Notes under the pieces: generated by a model
The model's input: only the letters and a program-made list of their open reading frames with translations
Databases searched by the model: none
What the model was told of the DNA's origin: nothing
In this document: positions 35,001-43,736 of the stretch, piece by piece
Position numbering within the stretch: position 1 is the stretch's first letter
How the letters are laid out: each line of letters opens with the position of its first letter
Made by a program: the position numbers and the translations under genes
DNA from: Paludibacteraceae bacterium
Lineage (GTDB): Bacteria > Bacteroidota > Bacteroidia > Bacteroidales > Paludibacteraceae
Assembly (NCBI GenBank): GCA_024399955.1
Contig: JAKSNH010000002.1
Location: 124,001-188,000 of the forward strand
Direction of reading: 5' to 3'
Length of the DNA: 64,000 nt

Positions 35001-38000
35001 CCGGAGTTCATCAGCGGCTTGTTAGGAGCCAACATATACGGCAGCTCGTTCTCGCAAACAGTAATGCTATAATCAAACTCCTTATATGCTGTCACTACAA
35101 TCTCAAAGATAGAGTCGCAACCATCCATAGTGTGTTGATAGTCGTAGAACGTTCCTGCATAAGGAATCTCCACGTCTGGGTGTCCGATCCATGTGTAGGG
35201 TAATTCGGATTCCGAAATACTAACTGTTTCGTGGTAGAAATATTTAGTACTCATCGTTACATGAATCGTTACGATACTATCGCAACCGTTAGTAGCTTTG
35301 AGAGTATCGTAGAACAATCCACCGTTCTTGTAAACGATGTTGTTGATGATTACAGAGTCTCCGTCGCAGATGTTAGCGTAGTAGTCGCTACGTGATACAG
35401 GCAGTACGGTCAGGTCTAACGTGTAGATACTATCATATCCAGCCACGGTCTCAAATCGTTTGGTGTATGTGCCTGTAGCGGAGTAGTTCTCATGTCCGTT
35501 TTCCCAGTAATACGGAGCCTCCGTAGCACAGATGGTGACATACTCTGTTTGGAAGTTATACGTTGGATAAACGGTTAATGTAAGTTGGTAGATGCTATCG
35601 CACCCATTGACGGTCTTAAGGCTATCGTAGTAAACACCTGATTGTGTGAACTGTTTACCATGTCCTTCCCAAACGAATGGTGTTTGATCATTGGTTTGTT
35701 GTTGCTCTGCAAAGAAGTACTTGGAGTTGCGAGCAATATGAATAGCCACGATGCTGTCACAACCATTAGCGGCTTTGAGGGTATCGTAGAACAAACCGCC
35801 GTTCTTATAGACGATGTTGTTGATGGTTACAGAGTCTCCGTCGCAGATGTTAGCATAGTAGTCACCGCGTGATACAGGCAGTACGGTCAGGTCTAACGTG
35901 TAGATACTATCATATCCAGCCACGGTCTCAAATCGTTTGGTGTATGTGCCTGTAGCGGAGTAGTTCTCATGTCCGTTTTCCCAGTAATACGGAGCCTCCG
36001 TAGCACAGATGGTGACATACTCGGTTTGGAAGTTATAGGTCGGATAAACGGTGAGGGTAAGTTGATATACACTATCGCACCCATTGACGGTCTTGAGGCT
36101 ATCGTAGTAAACGCCTGATTGCGTGAACTGCTTACCATGTCCTTCCCAAACGAAAGGTGTTTGGTCACTAGTTTGCTGCTGTTCTGCAAAGAAGTACTTG
36201 GAGTTGCGTGCGATATGAATAGCCACGATACTATCGCAACCATTGGTGGCTTTGAGGGTATCGTAGAACAGACCACCGTTCTTATAAACGATGTTGTTGA
36301 TGATGACAGAGTCTCCGTCGCAGATATTAGCATAGTAGTCACCGCGTGAAACAGGCAGTACGGTCAGGTCTAACGTGTAGATACTATCATATCCAGCTAC
36401 GGTAGCAAACCGTTTGGTGTATGTGCCTGTAGCGGAGTAGTTCTCATGTCCGTGTTCCCAGTAGTACGGAGCCTCCGTAGCACAGATGGTGACATACTCT
36501 GTTTGGAAGTTATACGTTGGATAAACGGTTAATGTAAGTTGGTAGATGCTATCACAACCATTGATGGCCTTTAGACTATCATAGTAAATGCCAGGAATAG
36601 AGAATGATTGACCATGCCATTCATAAATAGTTCCTTGAACAAAGCCTTTTTGCTCGCGGATGTAGTAGCTGGGTGTCATATTAACTACCATTTGGTAGAT
36701 ACTATCGCATCCTAGATAGGTCTTCATAGAGTCGGTATAAACACCGGCTTCGTATATCCATTGTGAACCGAATTGAACGGAGTCGCCTTGGCATAACTGA
36801 TAGACGGAGTTGAAGAAGTACGAAGGATCCATTGTTACAACCAAGACATAGATACTATCTCGATAGTCACGGTCATAGTCATTGTATAGGTCACGTGTGC
36901 GGATGCTGCGCAGGCTATCAATATAGGTGCCAGGTTGCCATATATCTGCATTCTGTTCATGACCATCTGCCCAAATATGGCGATATGCTATATCATGTGG
37001 TTGGCAGATATGAATGCTATCCCAATAAACGTAAATAGGATCTACGATGAGATGCAAAGTAATGATACTATCGCAATGGCAAGCTGCCGTTTGTAGTGTA
37101 TCGTAGTAGAATCCTTCGGATTTGCGATATTGCCCTGCCCAGAAGAGCGAGTCTTGTTCATTGATATGACGAACAATGGTGTCTTGGTTAAAGCTGGGGT
37201 AGGTGCCTTCTATTACATATCGAACTACACTATCGCATTGCACTTTAACATCGTACTCGCTATAGGTGGATGGAGCATATAGGATAGTGTCATAATACAC
37301 TTCGCCCTTGATAGGATGTATCCATCGTTGTACGCCGGCCAACCATAAAGAATCGTTATCGCACATGGTGACAACTGAATCTTTGACATCACGAACATGC
37401 AAGCGGAAATGATATAAACTATCGCAACTATATACAACGGTGTCATTATAGAGTTTAATACCTCCGCGTTCTCCTGATGTGTCGCCTAAGATATAAGGTA
37501 CATCTTGGTGACAAATAATGATAGAATCGTTATGGTTTAAATCGGGACGTACAGAGAGATGCAAGGTAACAGTACCATTGCAACCTTCTTGATCCTCCGG
37601 GAATTGGTAGGAATATGTGCCTTCTGTCCAAATCTGTTGGTCATAGAAAGTATATGGCAGGACTGTTTCGCATATCGTATCAAAACGTACTTCGTTAATC
37701 CTAGGCAATACAATCAAGTTAAGCGTGAAGATGGAATCGCAACCATCAATGGTAACGAGTGTGTCTTTATATATGCCACTTTCGGTATAAGGCTTTCCAT
37801 TCATCGTATATGTCGTATTGGGACAAACAGTCGCATTGATAATGGTATCGTAGATGGGATGGATGACCAAATTCAGAGTGTAGATACTATCTTGTCCATG
37901 CACAGTAAATAGGCTATCGTAATAAACACCGGTTTGGTTATATTCATTGCCTCGCCACATGAACGAATCCGTATCGCGCATACATAACTCAATATGCTCA

Positions 38001-39814
38001 ACAGGCATGATATACTTCGGATACTTATAGATAATTAACTGATACGAAGAGTCGCATCCGTTGGTGGTAGATCCCGGTAACGAATAAACGCCTGCTTCCG
38101 AATAGGTCTCTCCGGTAATGGGCCACGTATAGGGTGTATAATCGTTGATGTAAGCGGTATCACTGAATAAGTAGGACGAAACCGAATTAACAATAACATG
38201 AATCACACTATCGCAACCATGAATTGTTTTTAGAGTAAAGTCATATTGCCCTGGTGAAACACATTGATTGCCTTCAAATTCAATATAACTACCTTCGCAT
38301 ACATTGAATTGCAACGTTTGTTCATATTCTTGCCCAATAGTTAAGGTGAGTCGATAGATGGAGTCTAAACCATAAATGGTCTTGAAGACTTGCTCGTAGG
38401 TATGCGTACCTAAACGGCTGCATTCCATTCCGTGCCATATGTATGGAGCTTCACTTTGGCAGATAGTGGCTTGCTCTTCAAATAGGAAGGTGGGGTACAC
38501 AAATACGACTAACTCAAAGATGGAGTCGCAACCATCTACGCTATTGTATCGATCATAATAGATGCCACTGGTCGTGATGGTCTGTCCGCGCCATAACTTA
38601 GTTTCTTGATTGCTCATACGAACGGTGTCGGATTGTATCCAAGCTCTGCGCTCATTTACAACAACTTCAATTACGCTATCGCAACCTAAACTGGAACCAT
38701 AGCGGATAGTATCTCGACATGATTGAGTATAAGTCTTGCCTCCAAAGGTAACTTCACCTCCTTCGCAGAAATAGACATTCTGCACATTCCAATAAGTAGG
38801 ATGAACGGTTAGATTAAGGATGTAGATAGAATCCGTGTGATAGATGCTTTCGTATTTTTGGGTATAAGTGCCTTCTGCACTAATCTCTTGACCTCGCCAT
38901 AAGAAAGGTAGAGCATTTTGGCAGATAGTAGTATCTAATACATAACGATAGGTAGGCAGTACGATAGCATACAGTTGATAGACGCTGTCACAGCCATGAA
39001 TATCTGTGTACGAATCGTAATAAGTCTTGCTTTCTGTTATCTGCTGACCATGCCAAATGCGTTGGTCTTGATCCGTAATCACAATCGTGTCATACTGATG
39101 GAAAGTAGGATAGGTGTTGATGTGATAGATAAGGATACTATCACAACCATAAATTGCGTTTAATGTGTCTCTGTATTCACCGGGTTGTGTGAAGACATGA
39201 CCATTGATTTCTATTGTACCTCCCTGACAAAAGGATAAAGTCTGGTGTAATGTGTAGGTGGGATATTTGTTGATGGGATAAACAAGAATACTATCGCGCC
39301 CCTGTATGCTCTTTATTGTATCTCTGTATACACCAGGTTGCTTAAAGATATGTCCGTTGATGATTAACGAATCGCCATCGCAGAAATACATGGTGGGTTG
39401 GTACGTCACATCTACCGGTGTAACGAATAATCGCAGAATACAAATGGAGTCACATCCTTCCACGGTTTTTAGCGAATAGGTATATTCGCCCTGTTGATTG
39501 TAACTCTGACCATTCCACGTGTAGGTCTCACCATCTTTGATGGTCTTTTCCTCAATGTGCCGATACGTAGGTAGTGTATTCACAATATGCTTAATTATAC
39601 TGTCTTCCCCCGTAACGGTGGATTTGAGAGTATCCCAAAAGACCGTTGTCTCCTTTATTTTCTTCCAACCATCACGGATTAATAACGAATCGCCTTCACA
39701 CAGTCGGTGATTGACGATTGTGAATTGATCTGGTTCGGGCTCTGCTGCCCAAGTCGGCATTGCCATCAGCAGAGCCATTGCGGCGCTGCACAATATATAT
39801 AGTATCTTCTTCAT
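32093..39814 (-). CDS. Giant modular T9SS-exported surface protein (2573 aa)
   Basis: Signal peptide (MKKILYILCSAAMALLMAMP, cleavage after TWAA), then about 40 consecutive modules of roughly 55 residues. Each module runs as an entry strand with ICxxxLPYxWxG or similar, an sGxYxDSLxT hairpin, and an exit of the type GCDSIYQLTLTVYPT. About 29 modules carry Cys-Asp-Ser; others have GYDSI or GQDSI, often in alternation. Residues of about 2320-2490 form a different domain. The last 75 residues (VTIQSTEDGQFDVFSQTGQA, then SGCYILKAATKNG and KIIIF) are a T9SS type A sorting domain. Probably a fibrous adhesin or matrix protein; binding partners are unknown. The ATG at 39812-39814 is preferred over a GTG two codons earlier. 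Follows an OMP gene by 34 bp. Confidence 0.8.
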   Translation of the reverse strand: MKKILYILCSAAMALLMAMPTWAAEPEPDQFTIVNHRLCEGDSLLIRDGWKKIKETTVFWDTLKSTVTGEDSIIKHIVNTLPTYRHIEEKTIKDGETYTWNGQSYNQQGEYTYSLKTVEGCDSICILRLFVTPVDVTYQPTMYFCDGDSLIINGHIFKQPGVYRDTIKSIQGRDSILVYPINKYPTYTLHQTLSFCQGGTIEINGHVFTQPGEYRDTLNAIYGCDSILIYHINTYPTFHQYDTIVITDQDQRIWHGQQITESKTYYDSYTDIHGCDSVYQLYAIVLPTYRYVLDTTICQNALPFLWRGQEISAEGTYTQKYESIYHTDSIYILNLTVHPTYWNVQNVYFCEGGEVTFGGKTYTQSCRDTIRYGSSLGCDSVIEVVVNERRAWIQSDTVRMSNQETKLWRGQTITTSGIYYDRYNSVDGCDSIFELVVFVYPTFLFEEQATICQSEAPYIWHGMECSRLGTHTYEQVFKTIYGLDSIYRLTLTIGQEYEQTLQFNVCEGSYIEFEGNQCVSPGQYDFTLKTIHGCDSVIHVIVNSVSSYLFSDTAYINDYTPYTWPITGETYSEAGVYSLPGSTTNGCDSSYQLIIYKYPKYIMPVEHIELCMRDTDSFMWRGNEYNQTGVYYDSLFTVHGQDSIYTLNLVIHPIYDTIINATVCPNTTYTMNGKPYTESGIYKDTLVTIDGCDSIFTLNLIVLPRINEVRFDTICETVLPYTFYDQQIWTEGTYSYQFPEDQEGCNGTVTLHLSVRPDLNHNDSIIICHQDVPYILGDTSGERGGIKLYNDTVVYSCDSLYHFRLHVRDVKDSVVTMCDNDSLWLAGVQRWIHPIKGEVYYDTILYAPSTYSEYDVKVQCDSVVRYVIEGTYPSFNQDTIVRHINEQDSLFWAGQYRKSEGFYYDTLQTAACHCDSIITLHLIVDPIYVYWDSIHICQPHDIAYRHIWADGHEQNADIWQPGTYIDSLRSIRTRDLYNDYDRDYRDSIYVLVVTMDPSYFFNSVYQLCQGDSVQFGSQWIYEAGVYTDSMKTYLGCDSIYQMVVNMTPSYYIREQKGFVQGTIYEWHGQSFSIPGIYYDSLKAINGCDSIYQLTLTVYPTYNFQTEYVTICATEAPYYWEHGHENYSATGTYTKRFATVAGYDSIYTLDLTVLPVSRGDYYANICDGDSVIINNIVYKNGGLFYDTLKATNGCDSIVAIHIARNSKYFFAEQQQTSDQTPFVWEGHGKQFTQSGVYYDSLKTVNGCDSVYQLTLTVYPTYNFQTEYVTICATEAPYYWENGHENYSATGTYTKRFETVAGYDSIYTLDLTVLPVSRGDYYANICDGDSVTINNIVYKNGGLFYDTLKAANGCDSIVAIHIARNSKYFFAEQQQTNDQTPFVWEGHGKQFTQSGVYYDSLKTVNGCDSIYQLTLTVYPTYNFQTEYVTICATEAPYYWENGHENYSATGTYTKRFETVAGYDSIYTLDLTVLPVSRSDYYANICDGDSVIINNIVYKNGGLFYDTLKATNGCDSIVTIHVTMSTKYFYHETVSISESELPYTWIGHPDVEIPYAGTFYDYQHTMDGCDSIFEIVVTAYKEFDYSITVCENELPYMLAPNKPLMNSGIYVDTLRNVAGQDSLIRRCKLIVYPVVHTERTVMLCQGSTYTLYNGRVVSEGGNYNDTLQSAVSGCDSIITIHLSIAPTFDIKQEATIYEGDSVLFEGEWLKESGLYRKSYTSIFGCDSTVQLNLTVRPIYYLDTTVYVCDYELPYVWNGESFYDAGDYTRAKESLVDKVFATLHLIVGASYYEQRTIDICQGDTIAYRNKLYYTSGVFYDTIPTTAGCDSIFQITVRVMKTYYNYLTVNISDKETYVLGEGERARILNKEGTYFNYDKTAEGCDSITELTLHVHPSYFFQEDIDICQNELPYDFHGRQIWETGVYYDSLLTKQGYDSVYMLNCIVHPTYLIEEAHDICPDRTTYIHGLNISQPGVYYDSLTTHHGCDSVYKIVVNWRRTYEQEYSAEICQGEAYDFYGVSYTRTGTYKYKIGCDSIITLHLVVHESKMAVFNELVCPEDMPFFFHGKEYEQAGVYCDTFKTSFGCDSIVKLNLNVSTKCSQWNRVPLCKDDTIFILGDTLYKAGEYQFKSRSSSGLVDSIYRIELYNAPVYERNVVDSMCQGDTMWVGDQPITRSGLHHIYLKTTEGCDSIIHLNLTVFPSYLDRTNATIADYQTYNWRGVDYNVTGIYDYVLPTIHNCDSTFRLDLYVVPTQRPTSDVAICSGSTYTWRGRVLSEPGTYTDTILNLASYTSVIYTLNLTVEMPTQIVSARLVQDEVCADDDEVQISFIYNGAKPSNYSILFDSRALKEGFTNIHNQPFGEDMLAKIPLPKRTDPAYLEHANYIRPDMYYLRMVLESQVCGNSQSDTLSFMVRYPSWLLEQNWSDVVALLSSTYNGGYQFSQYDWYVNGVRITNAGNSYLYSKDLRPGDQVYVSATREGENYSITSCPITIVKPEADKYPHPILVYPSSAPKKMPCVTIQSTEDGQFDVFSQTGQAIQHGTVVAGEQIVTMPAVSGCYILKAATKNGQSTTQKIIIF
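35260..36570. repeat. Near-identical 477-bp tandem units within the giant gene
   Basis: Matching landmarks fall exactly 477 bp apart (35547, 36024 and 36501 for GTTTGGAAGTTATA; 35601 and 36078 for CACCCATTGACGGTCTT). Each unit encodes 159 residues, about three modules. The extent is about 2.7 copies with only scattered differences. Confidence 0.9.
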
Positions 39815-39848
39815 AATCACTTGTATTTTCTATCGATAGTCTTATGGG

Positions 39849-40781
39849 TTAATTATAACATGTACATCCTCTATGATAAGTACCTCGTGCATTGCGGCTG
39901 CCTCCAATCAGTAGGGTTATTTTCATACCTGCTGAATATGGAACTATCCGCTTGGCATCCGTCAAACCGTCTAAAACAGGCATGGGCTTTACACTGGATG
40001 CATTCATAGGGTCAATATTTAAACGAACATTCGTATCGGAAGTACGCACCATACTATTCAAACCATATTCAAAGTATCCACCGATTTTTAGGATGTAACA
40101 CGTTGAACCTTGTGAATAAACAGAAGATAAAACATCGTATCCTAATTCAATACATAACGATACTGATGGCTTGAGACGAACCGAACGATTGGTCTCAAAG
40201 TTCCACGTACTATAACCATGTTCCGGCATATCGTGGAAAGGATCCGGATATTCCTCGTATTTGCCTCGAACCTCGTATTCACCGGTTGATTTAATATTGG
40301 TTGCCATCGGGAACGCTACTTTTGCTCCAGCTCCCACATAAAATCCCTTTATGTAGTATCCTAACATCAATGGCACTTCTACAAAGCCCCATTCGTTCTT
40401 GTCTTTCTGATTGCGAACATCGTAAAGGAACGTAACGGACTTACCTGGAGTATCCATACCGGGACGGCTATCAGAATAAAGGTCCGTAGTAATGGAACTG
40501 CGATGGAAATGATATCCGGCACCAAGACTCATCCAAAAACCATTGTTTCGGAACTCATATCCTGCACCAATCGAACCTCCAAAGTTACCTGCGGGATTGG
40601 TGCCGGACATGTCTATTTGTAGATTAGTATAGGCTCCTACACCATATACAAATCCAAAGTGATAATTGTCACCTTTGCTATAAGAACTTTTAGCCCTGCT
40701 TTGGGCATCTAATGAAACGGAATAAATTAGGAATGCTATTAAGCAAATTCCAAACCATCGGTTGTTAAATACTTTATTCAT
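39849..40781 (-). CDS. Outer-membrane beta-barrel protein preceding the giant surface protein
   Basis: A 310-aa protein starting at the ATG 40779-40781 with a signal peptide (WFGICLIAFLIYSVSLDAQS). The rest is a series of amphipathic strands ending in aromatic residues (GFVYGVGAYTNLQIDM, SIGAGYEFRNNGFWMSLGAG, FYVGAGAKVAFPM, CIELGYDVLSS), consistent with an eight- to ten-stranded barrel of the OMP_b-brl type. A longer frame to 40838 has no signal character. It is the first gene of a two-gene unit with the giant T9SS substrate, which suggests a role in its export or anchoring, by analogy with PorP/SprF partners of SprB-like adhesins. That link is inference. Confidence 0.7.
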   Translation of the reverse strand: MNKVFNNRWFGICLIAFLIYSVSLDAQSRAKSSYSKGDNYHFGFVYGVGAYTNLQIDMSGTNPAGNFGGSIGAGYEFRNNGFWMSLGAGYHFHRSSITTDLYSDSRPGMDTPGKSVTFLYDVRNQKDKNEWGFVEVPLMLGYYIKGFYVGAGAKVAFPMATNIKSTGEYEVRGKYEEYPDPFHDMPEHGYSTWNFETNRSVRLKPSVSLCIELGYDVLSSVYSQGSTCYILKIGGYFEYGLNSMVRTSDTNVRLNIDPMNASSVKPMPVLDGLTDAKRIVPYSAGMKITLLIGGSRNARGTYHRGCTCYN

Positions 40782-40881
40782 TTTGTGATTGATAATATGC
40801 GTGTTATATATGTGTGATACAATAATGCTTGCGTGCACTCAGGTGAGCGCGCTCGCGGCGCATACGTGCAGAAAAAACGTA

Positions 40882-40913
40882 CAAAGGTATGAAAAAAAAA
40901 TGAACTGACCAAA
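40882..40913 (-). promoter_or_regulatory. Promoter of the OMP-giant protein operon
   Basis: Minus strand TTTG (40910-40913) followed by GTCAGTTCAT, 20-nt spacer, TACCTTTG (40882-40889). The leader to the ATG is about 95 nt and contains TGCAC/GTGCA around the palindrome GAGCGCGCTC. The same extended -33 string (TTTGGTCAGTTCAT) precedes the tRNA-Lys gene. Confidence 0.75.
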
Positions 40914-40968
40914 TTTTAGAGCTAAAAAATCAGAATTTGCTAAAAAAAGCACTTTTTTTCTAAAAAAA

Positions 40969-41001
40969 TTTGCACATCTCAAAAAAAAGTTGTACTTTTG
41001 C
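40969..41001 (+). promoter_or_regulatory. Promoter of rplU-rpmA
   Basis: TTTG (40969-40972), 20-nt spacer, TACTTTTGC (40993-41001). Confidence 0.8.
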
Positions 41002-41007
41002 ACGATT

Positions 41008-41113
41008 TTTTGCGGAATAGGCTTGATAAGTGCCTAAGCAGCGTATGAGTTTCGACAGCAGCGCATAGTTCTTGGGACGCCTCACCGCCATAATATTTAA
41101 TACATTTATAGTA
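41008..41113 (+). promoter_or_regulatory. 5' leader of rplU, possibly regulatory
   Basis: The transcript has a leader of about 105 nt. It includes a hairpin with TAGGC/GCCTA (about 41017-41037) and a downstream GGGACGCCTCACCGCC stretch. Ribosomal-protein operons often carry autoregulatory leaders, but I do not recognise a named family here. Confidence 0.35.
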
Positions 41114-41431
41114 ATGTACGCAATTGTAGACATGATGGGTCAACAGTTCAAAGCCGAAGTGGGCAAAAAACTGTTCATCAATCGTACAGAGGGCGAAAAA
41201 GGTGCCGCTCTGGAATTTGACAAAGTGCTCTTCGTAGAGAACGAAGGTAAGTTTAAAGTTGGTACTCCTTACGTTAAGGGTGCTAAAGTGGTTTGCGAGA
41301 TTTTGGATAACGAATGCCGCGCTGAGAAGATTTTGGTATTCCATAAGAAACGTCGCAAAGGGTACAAAAAGTTAAACGGTCATCGTCAGGACTTGACCAA
41401 TGTTATTGTTAAAGAGATTGTTCTCGCCTAA
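41114..41431 (+). CDS. rplU: 50S ribosomal protein L21
   Basis: Structural protein of the large subunit. The 105-aa product begins MYAIVDMMGQQFKAEVGKKL and carries the family's VGTPYVKGAKVVCEIL and KILVFHKKRRKGYKKLNGHR blocks. I use the ATG at 41114; the frame is open upstream to 41072, but that extension is not part of L21. It is followed by rpmA after 18 bp, the usual bacterial order. Strong codon bias and a consensus promoter fit high expression. Confidence 0.97.
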   Translation: MYAIVDMMGQQFKAEVGKKLFINRTEGEKGAALEFDKVLFVENEGKFKVGTPYVKGAKVVCEILDNECRAEKILVFHKKRRKGYKKLNGHRQDLTNVIVKEIVLA

Positions 41432-41449
41432 AAAAGAAAGGATTAGTTT

Positions 41450-41713
41450 ATGGCACATAAAAAAGGTGTCGGTAGTTCTAAGAACGGCCGTGAATCAGAA
41501 AGTAAACGTCTTGGTGTGAAGATTTGGGGTGGCCAAATCGCAAAGGCAGGTAATATTATCGTACGTCAACGTGGTACTGTTCATAACCCGGGTGCAAACA
41601 TGGGTATGGGTAGTGATCATACTTTGTATGCTCTTTGCGATGGCGTGGTTACATTTACCCGTAAACGCAACGACAAGAGTTACGTTAGTATTCAACCTAT
41701 CGCTGAGGCATAA
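41450..41713 (+). CDS. rpmA: 50S ribosomal protein L27
   Basis: The 87-aa protein starts [20 protein letters not shown] and keeps the family core [10 protein letters not shown] and [18 protein letters not shown]. The N-terminus reaches the peptidyl-transferase centre. There is no N-terminal extension of the type cleaved in Firmicutes. Co-transcribed with rplU; a strong hairpin follows 21 bp downstream. Confidence 0.97.
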   Translation: MAHKKGVGSSKNGRESESKRLGVKIWGGQIAKAGNIIVRQRGTVHNPGANMGMGSDHTLYALCDGVVTFTRKRNDKSYVSIQPIAEA

Positions 41714-41734
41714 CGTATTGTAAATATTCCATCG

Positions 41735-41758
41735 TTCCTCCGCCCTACGGCGGGGGAA
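41735..41758 (+). terminator. Hairpin after rpmA
   Basis: TTCCTCCGCC (41735-41744) and GGCGGGGGAA (41749-41758) pair around CTAC. A weak T-rich tail (TGTTGTGT) follows, so termination may be partial and serS may be read from the rplU promoter; I see no consensus promoter for serS. Confidence 0.6.
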
Positions 41759-41819
41759 TGTTGTGTATGATTACGCGCGAGAGCGCACATATACGCACAC
41801 ATATTAAACGCAACATAAA

Positions 41820-43196
41820 ATGTTAACACTCAAACAAATTTACGAGGATAAGGCTGCAGTTGTAGCCGGCCTCAACAAAAAACATTTCGCCGGAGCTCAA
41901 GAGGCTATCGACCAAGTTATTGCATTGGATCAGGAACGTAAATCTGCTCAACAGAAAAAAGATGCCGCTTCTGCAGAAATGAATCAGATTAGTAAGTCCA
42001 TCGGTATGTTTATGGCTAAGGGACAGAAAGCGGAAGCAGAAGAAGCCAAGGCCAAAACAGGCGTACTGAAAGAAAATATCAAACAATATGAGCAACAGAT
42101 GGCGGATGCCGAAGAAAAGCAGCGTCTTTTGTTACTGACCATTCCTAACGTGCCATATACTCTCGTTCCTGAAGGCAGAAGCGCGGAGGATAACTTGGCT
42201 GTTAAAGTTGGTGGCTGGGAGTTCGGTAAGGAGTTGGAGAAGCTGAATCAACCTAACGAAAAAGCCTTCACTAACGAAGGAGCCGCTATTGCTCTCAAGG
42301 ATTGGCCTGCCCAGGAAGATCCTCAACCGGTGTTTGCTAAACTGCCGCATTGGGAATTGGCTAAGAAATACAACTTGATAGACTTTGACCTGGGCGTTAA
42401 GATATCTGGTGCAGGATTTCCTGTTTACATCGGTCAAGGTGCACGTCTGCAACGTGCATTGATTAACTTCTTCCTTGCTGAGGCAACCAAGGCCGGCTAT
42501 ACCGAAATCATGCCGCCAACTGTGGTAAATCAGGCTTCCGGTTACGGAACAGGACAATTGCCTGATAAAGAAGGCCAAATGTATCATTGCGAAGTAGATG
42601 ACCTTTACTTGATCCCAACGGCTGAAGTGCCTGTTACTAATCTCTATCGTGATGAGATTATTGACGAAGAGCAATTGCCAATCAAGAACTGCGCATATAC
42701 TGAATGCTTCCGCCGTGAAGCAGGCAGTTATGGTAAAGATGTACGTGGATTGAATCGCCTGCATGAGTTCTCCAAAATCGAAATAGTACGTATTGATACA
42801 CCTGCACATAGTGATGCTTCGCATAAAGAGATGCTGGATCATGTAGAAGGCTTGCTCAAAAAATTAGAGTTGCCCTATCGTATCCTTCGTCTATGTGGCG
42901 GTGATATGAGTTTTACGGCTGCTATCTGCTATGACTTTGAGGTGTATAGCGAAGCACAACATCGCTGGCTTGAAGTTTCTTCAACGTCGAATTTTGATAC
43001 CTATCAAGCCAACCGTCTCAAATGTCGTTATCGTGGCAAGGAGGATAAGAAAGTGCAAGTTGCTCATACATTGAATGGCTCAGCTTTGGCTCTGCCGCGT
43101 ATCGTGGCTGCTCTGTTAGAGAATAATCAAAGCGAAGAAGGTATCCATATTCCTAAGGCTTTGCAACCATTCTTTGGCGTAGATATGATTCGCTAA
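41820..43196 (+). CDS. serS: Serine--tRNA ligase
   Basis: Charges tRNA-Ser and tRNA-Sec with serine. The 458-aa class II synthetase has an N-terminal long coiled-coil arm (residues of about 30-110, with many Lys, Glu and Ala) that contacts the tRNA variable arm. The catalytic motifs follow: motif 1 near ALINFFLAEATKAGYTEIMP, motif 2 at YTECFRREAGSYG then DVRGLNRLHEF, and motif 3 at NGSALALPRIVAALLE. Length somewhat above E. coli SerS. It is preceded by a 106-bp gap containing GCGC-GAGA-GCGC. Confidence 0.97.
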   Translation: MLTLKQIYEDKAAVVAGLNKKHFAGAQEAIDQVIALDQERKSAQQKKDAASAEMNQISKSIGMFMAKGQKAEAEEAKAKTGVLKENIKQYEQQMADAEEKQRLLLLTIPNVPYTLVPEGRSAEDNLAVKVGGWEFGKELEKLNQPNEKAFTNEGAAIALKDWPAQEDPQPVFAKLPHWELAKKYNLIDFDLGVKISGAGFPVYIGQGARLQRALINFFLAEATKAGYTEIMPPTVVNQASGYGTGQLPDKEGQMYHCEVDDLYLIPTAEVPVTNLYRDEIIDEEQLPIKNCAYTECFRREAGSYGKDVRGLNRLHEFSKIEIVRIDTPAHSDASHKEMLDHVEGLLKKLELPYRILRLCGGDMSFTAAICYDFEVYSEAQHRWLEVSSTSNFDTYQANRLKCRYRGKEDKKVQVAHTLNGSALALPRIVAALLENNQSEEGIHIPKALQPFFGVDMIR

Positions 43197-43211
43197 TAAA
43201 CATAAACAAGA

Positions 43212-43736
43212 ATGATAGAAATTCTTAAATATATTCTTCCTGCATTGGTGGTAGTATTGGGTGTGTGGTTGATCCAACACTCAATGCTTCGCCAGGAGGA
43301 GAAAAAACGTAAGTTCGAATTGCAGCGAGAAAGTAAAAAAACAATCTCGCCCATTCGCATGCGTGCCTATGAAAGGCTGAGTTTATTGCTGGAACGAACC
43401 GAACCCGAGGCTATGCTCAAAGAGATGATGGATGATCCCGGATGGGTGAATAAATCCGTGATGGATGTGCAGCGCGAATTACTGCAACGCATTCGCATGG
43501 AATTTGACCATAACATGAGTCAACAAGTTTACATAAGTGACGAGGTGTGGCAGAAAATCATGGTGGCTCGTGACGAGATGGCGGCTTTTGTTAATCAAAT
43601 GGCTATTCAACTCAAACCGGGCAGTTCGGCTTTGGATTATATGAAAGTGCTGATACAAGCTTATCACATGAATGGTGATACACCTCACGAAATAGCTTTG
43701 CAAGATTTGAAAAATGAAGCACGTCAACTTCTTTAA
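43212..43736 (+). CDS. Conserved membrane-anchored protein of unknown function
   Basis: A 174-aa protein with one N-terminal transmembrane helix (ILKYILPALVVVLGVWLIQ). A basic coiled segment (RQEEKKRKFELQRESKK) follows, and then a helical domain with SPIRMRAYERLSLLLERTEP and LLQRIRMEFDHNMSQQVYIS. I recognise the pattern from Bacteroidetes genomes as a conserved family without a known role. It starts 15 bp after serS and overlaps the next gene by 23 bp. Confidence 0.7.
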   Translation: MIEILKYILPALVVVLGVWLIQHSMLRQEEKKRKFELQRESKKTISPIRMRAYERLSLLLERTEPEAMLKEMMDDPGWVNKSVMDVQRELLQRIRMEFDHNMSQQVYISDEVWQKIMVARDEMAAFVNQMAIQLKPGSSALDYMKVLIQAYHMNGDTPHEIALQDLKNEARQLL

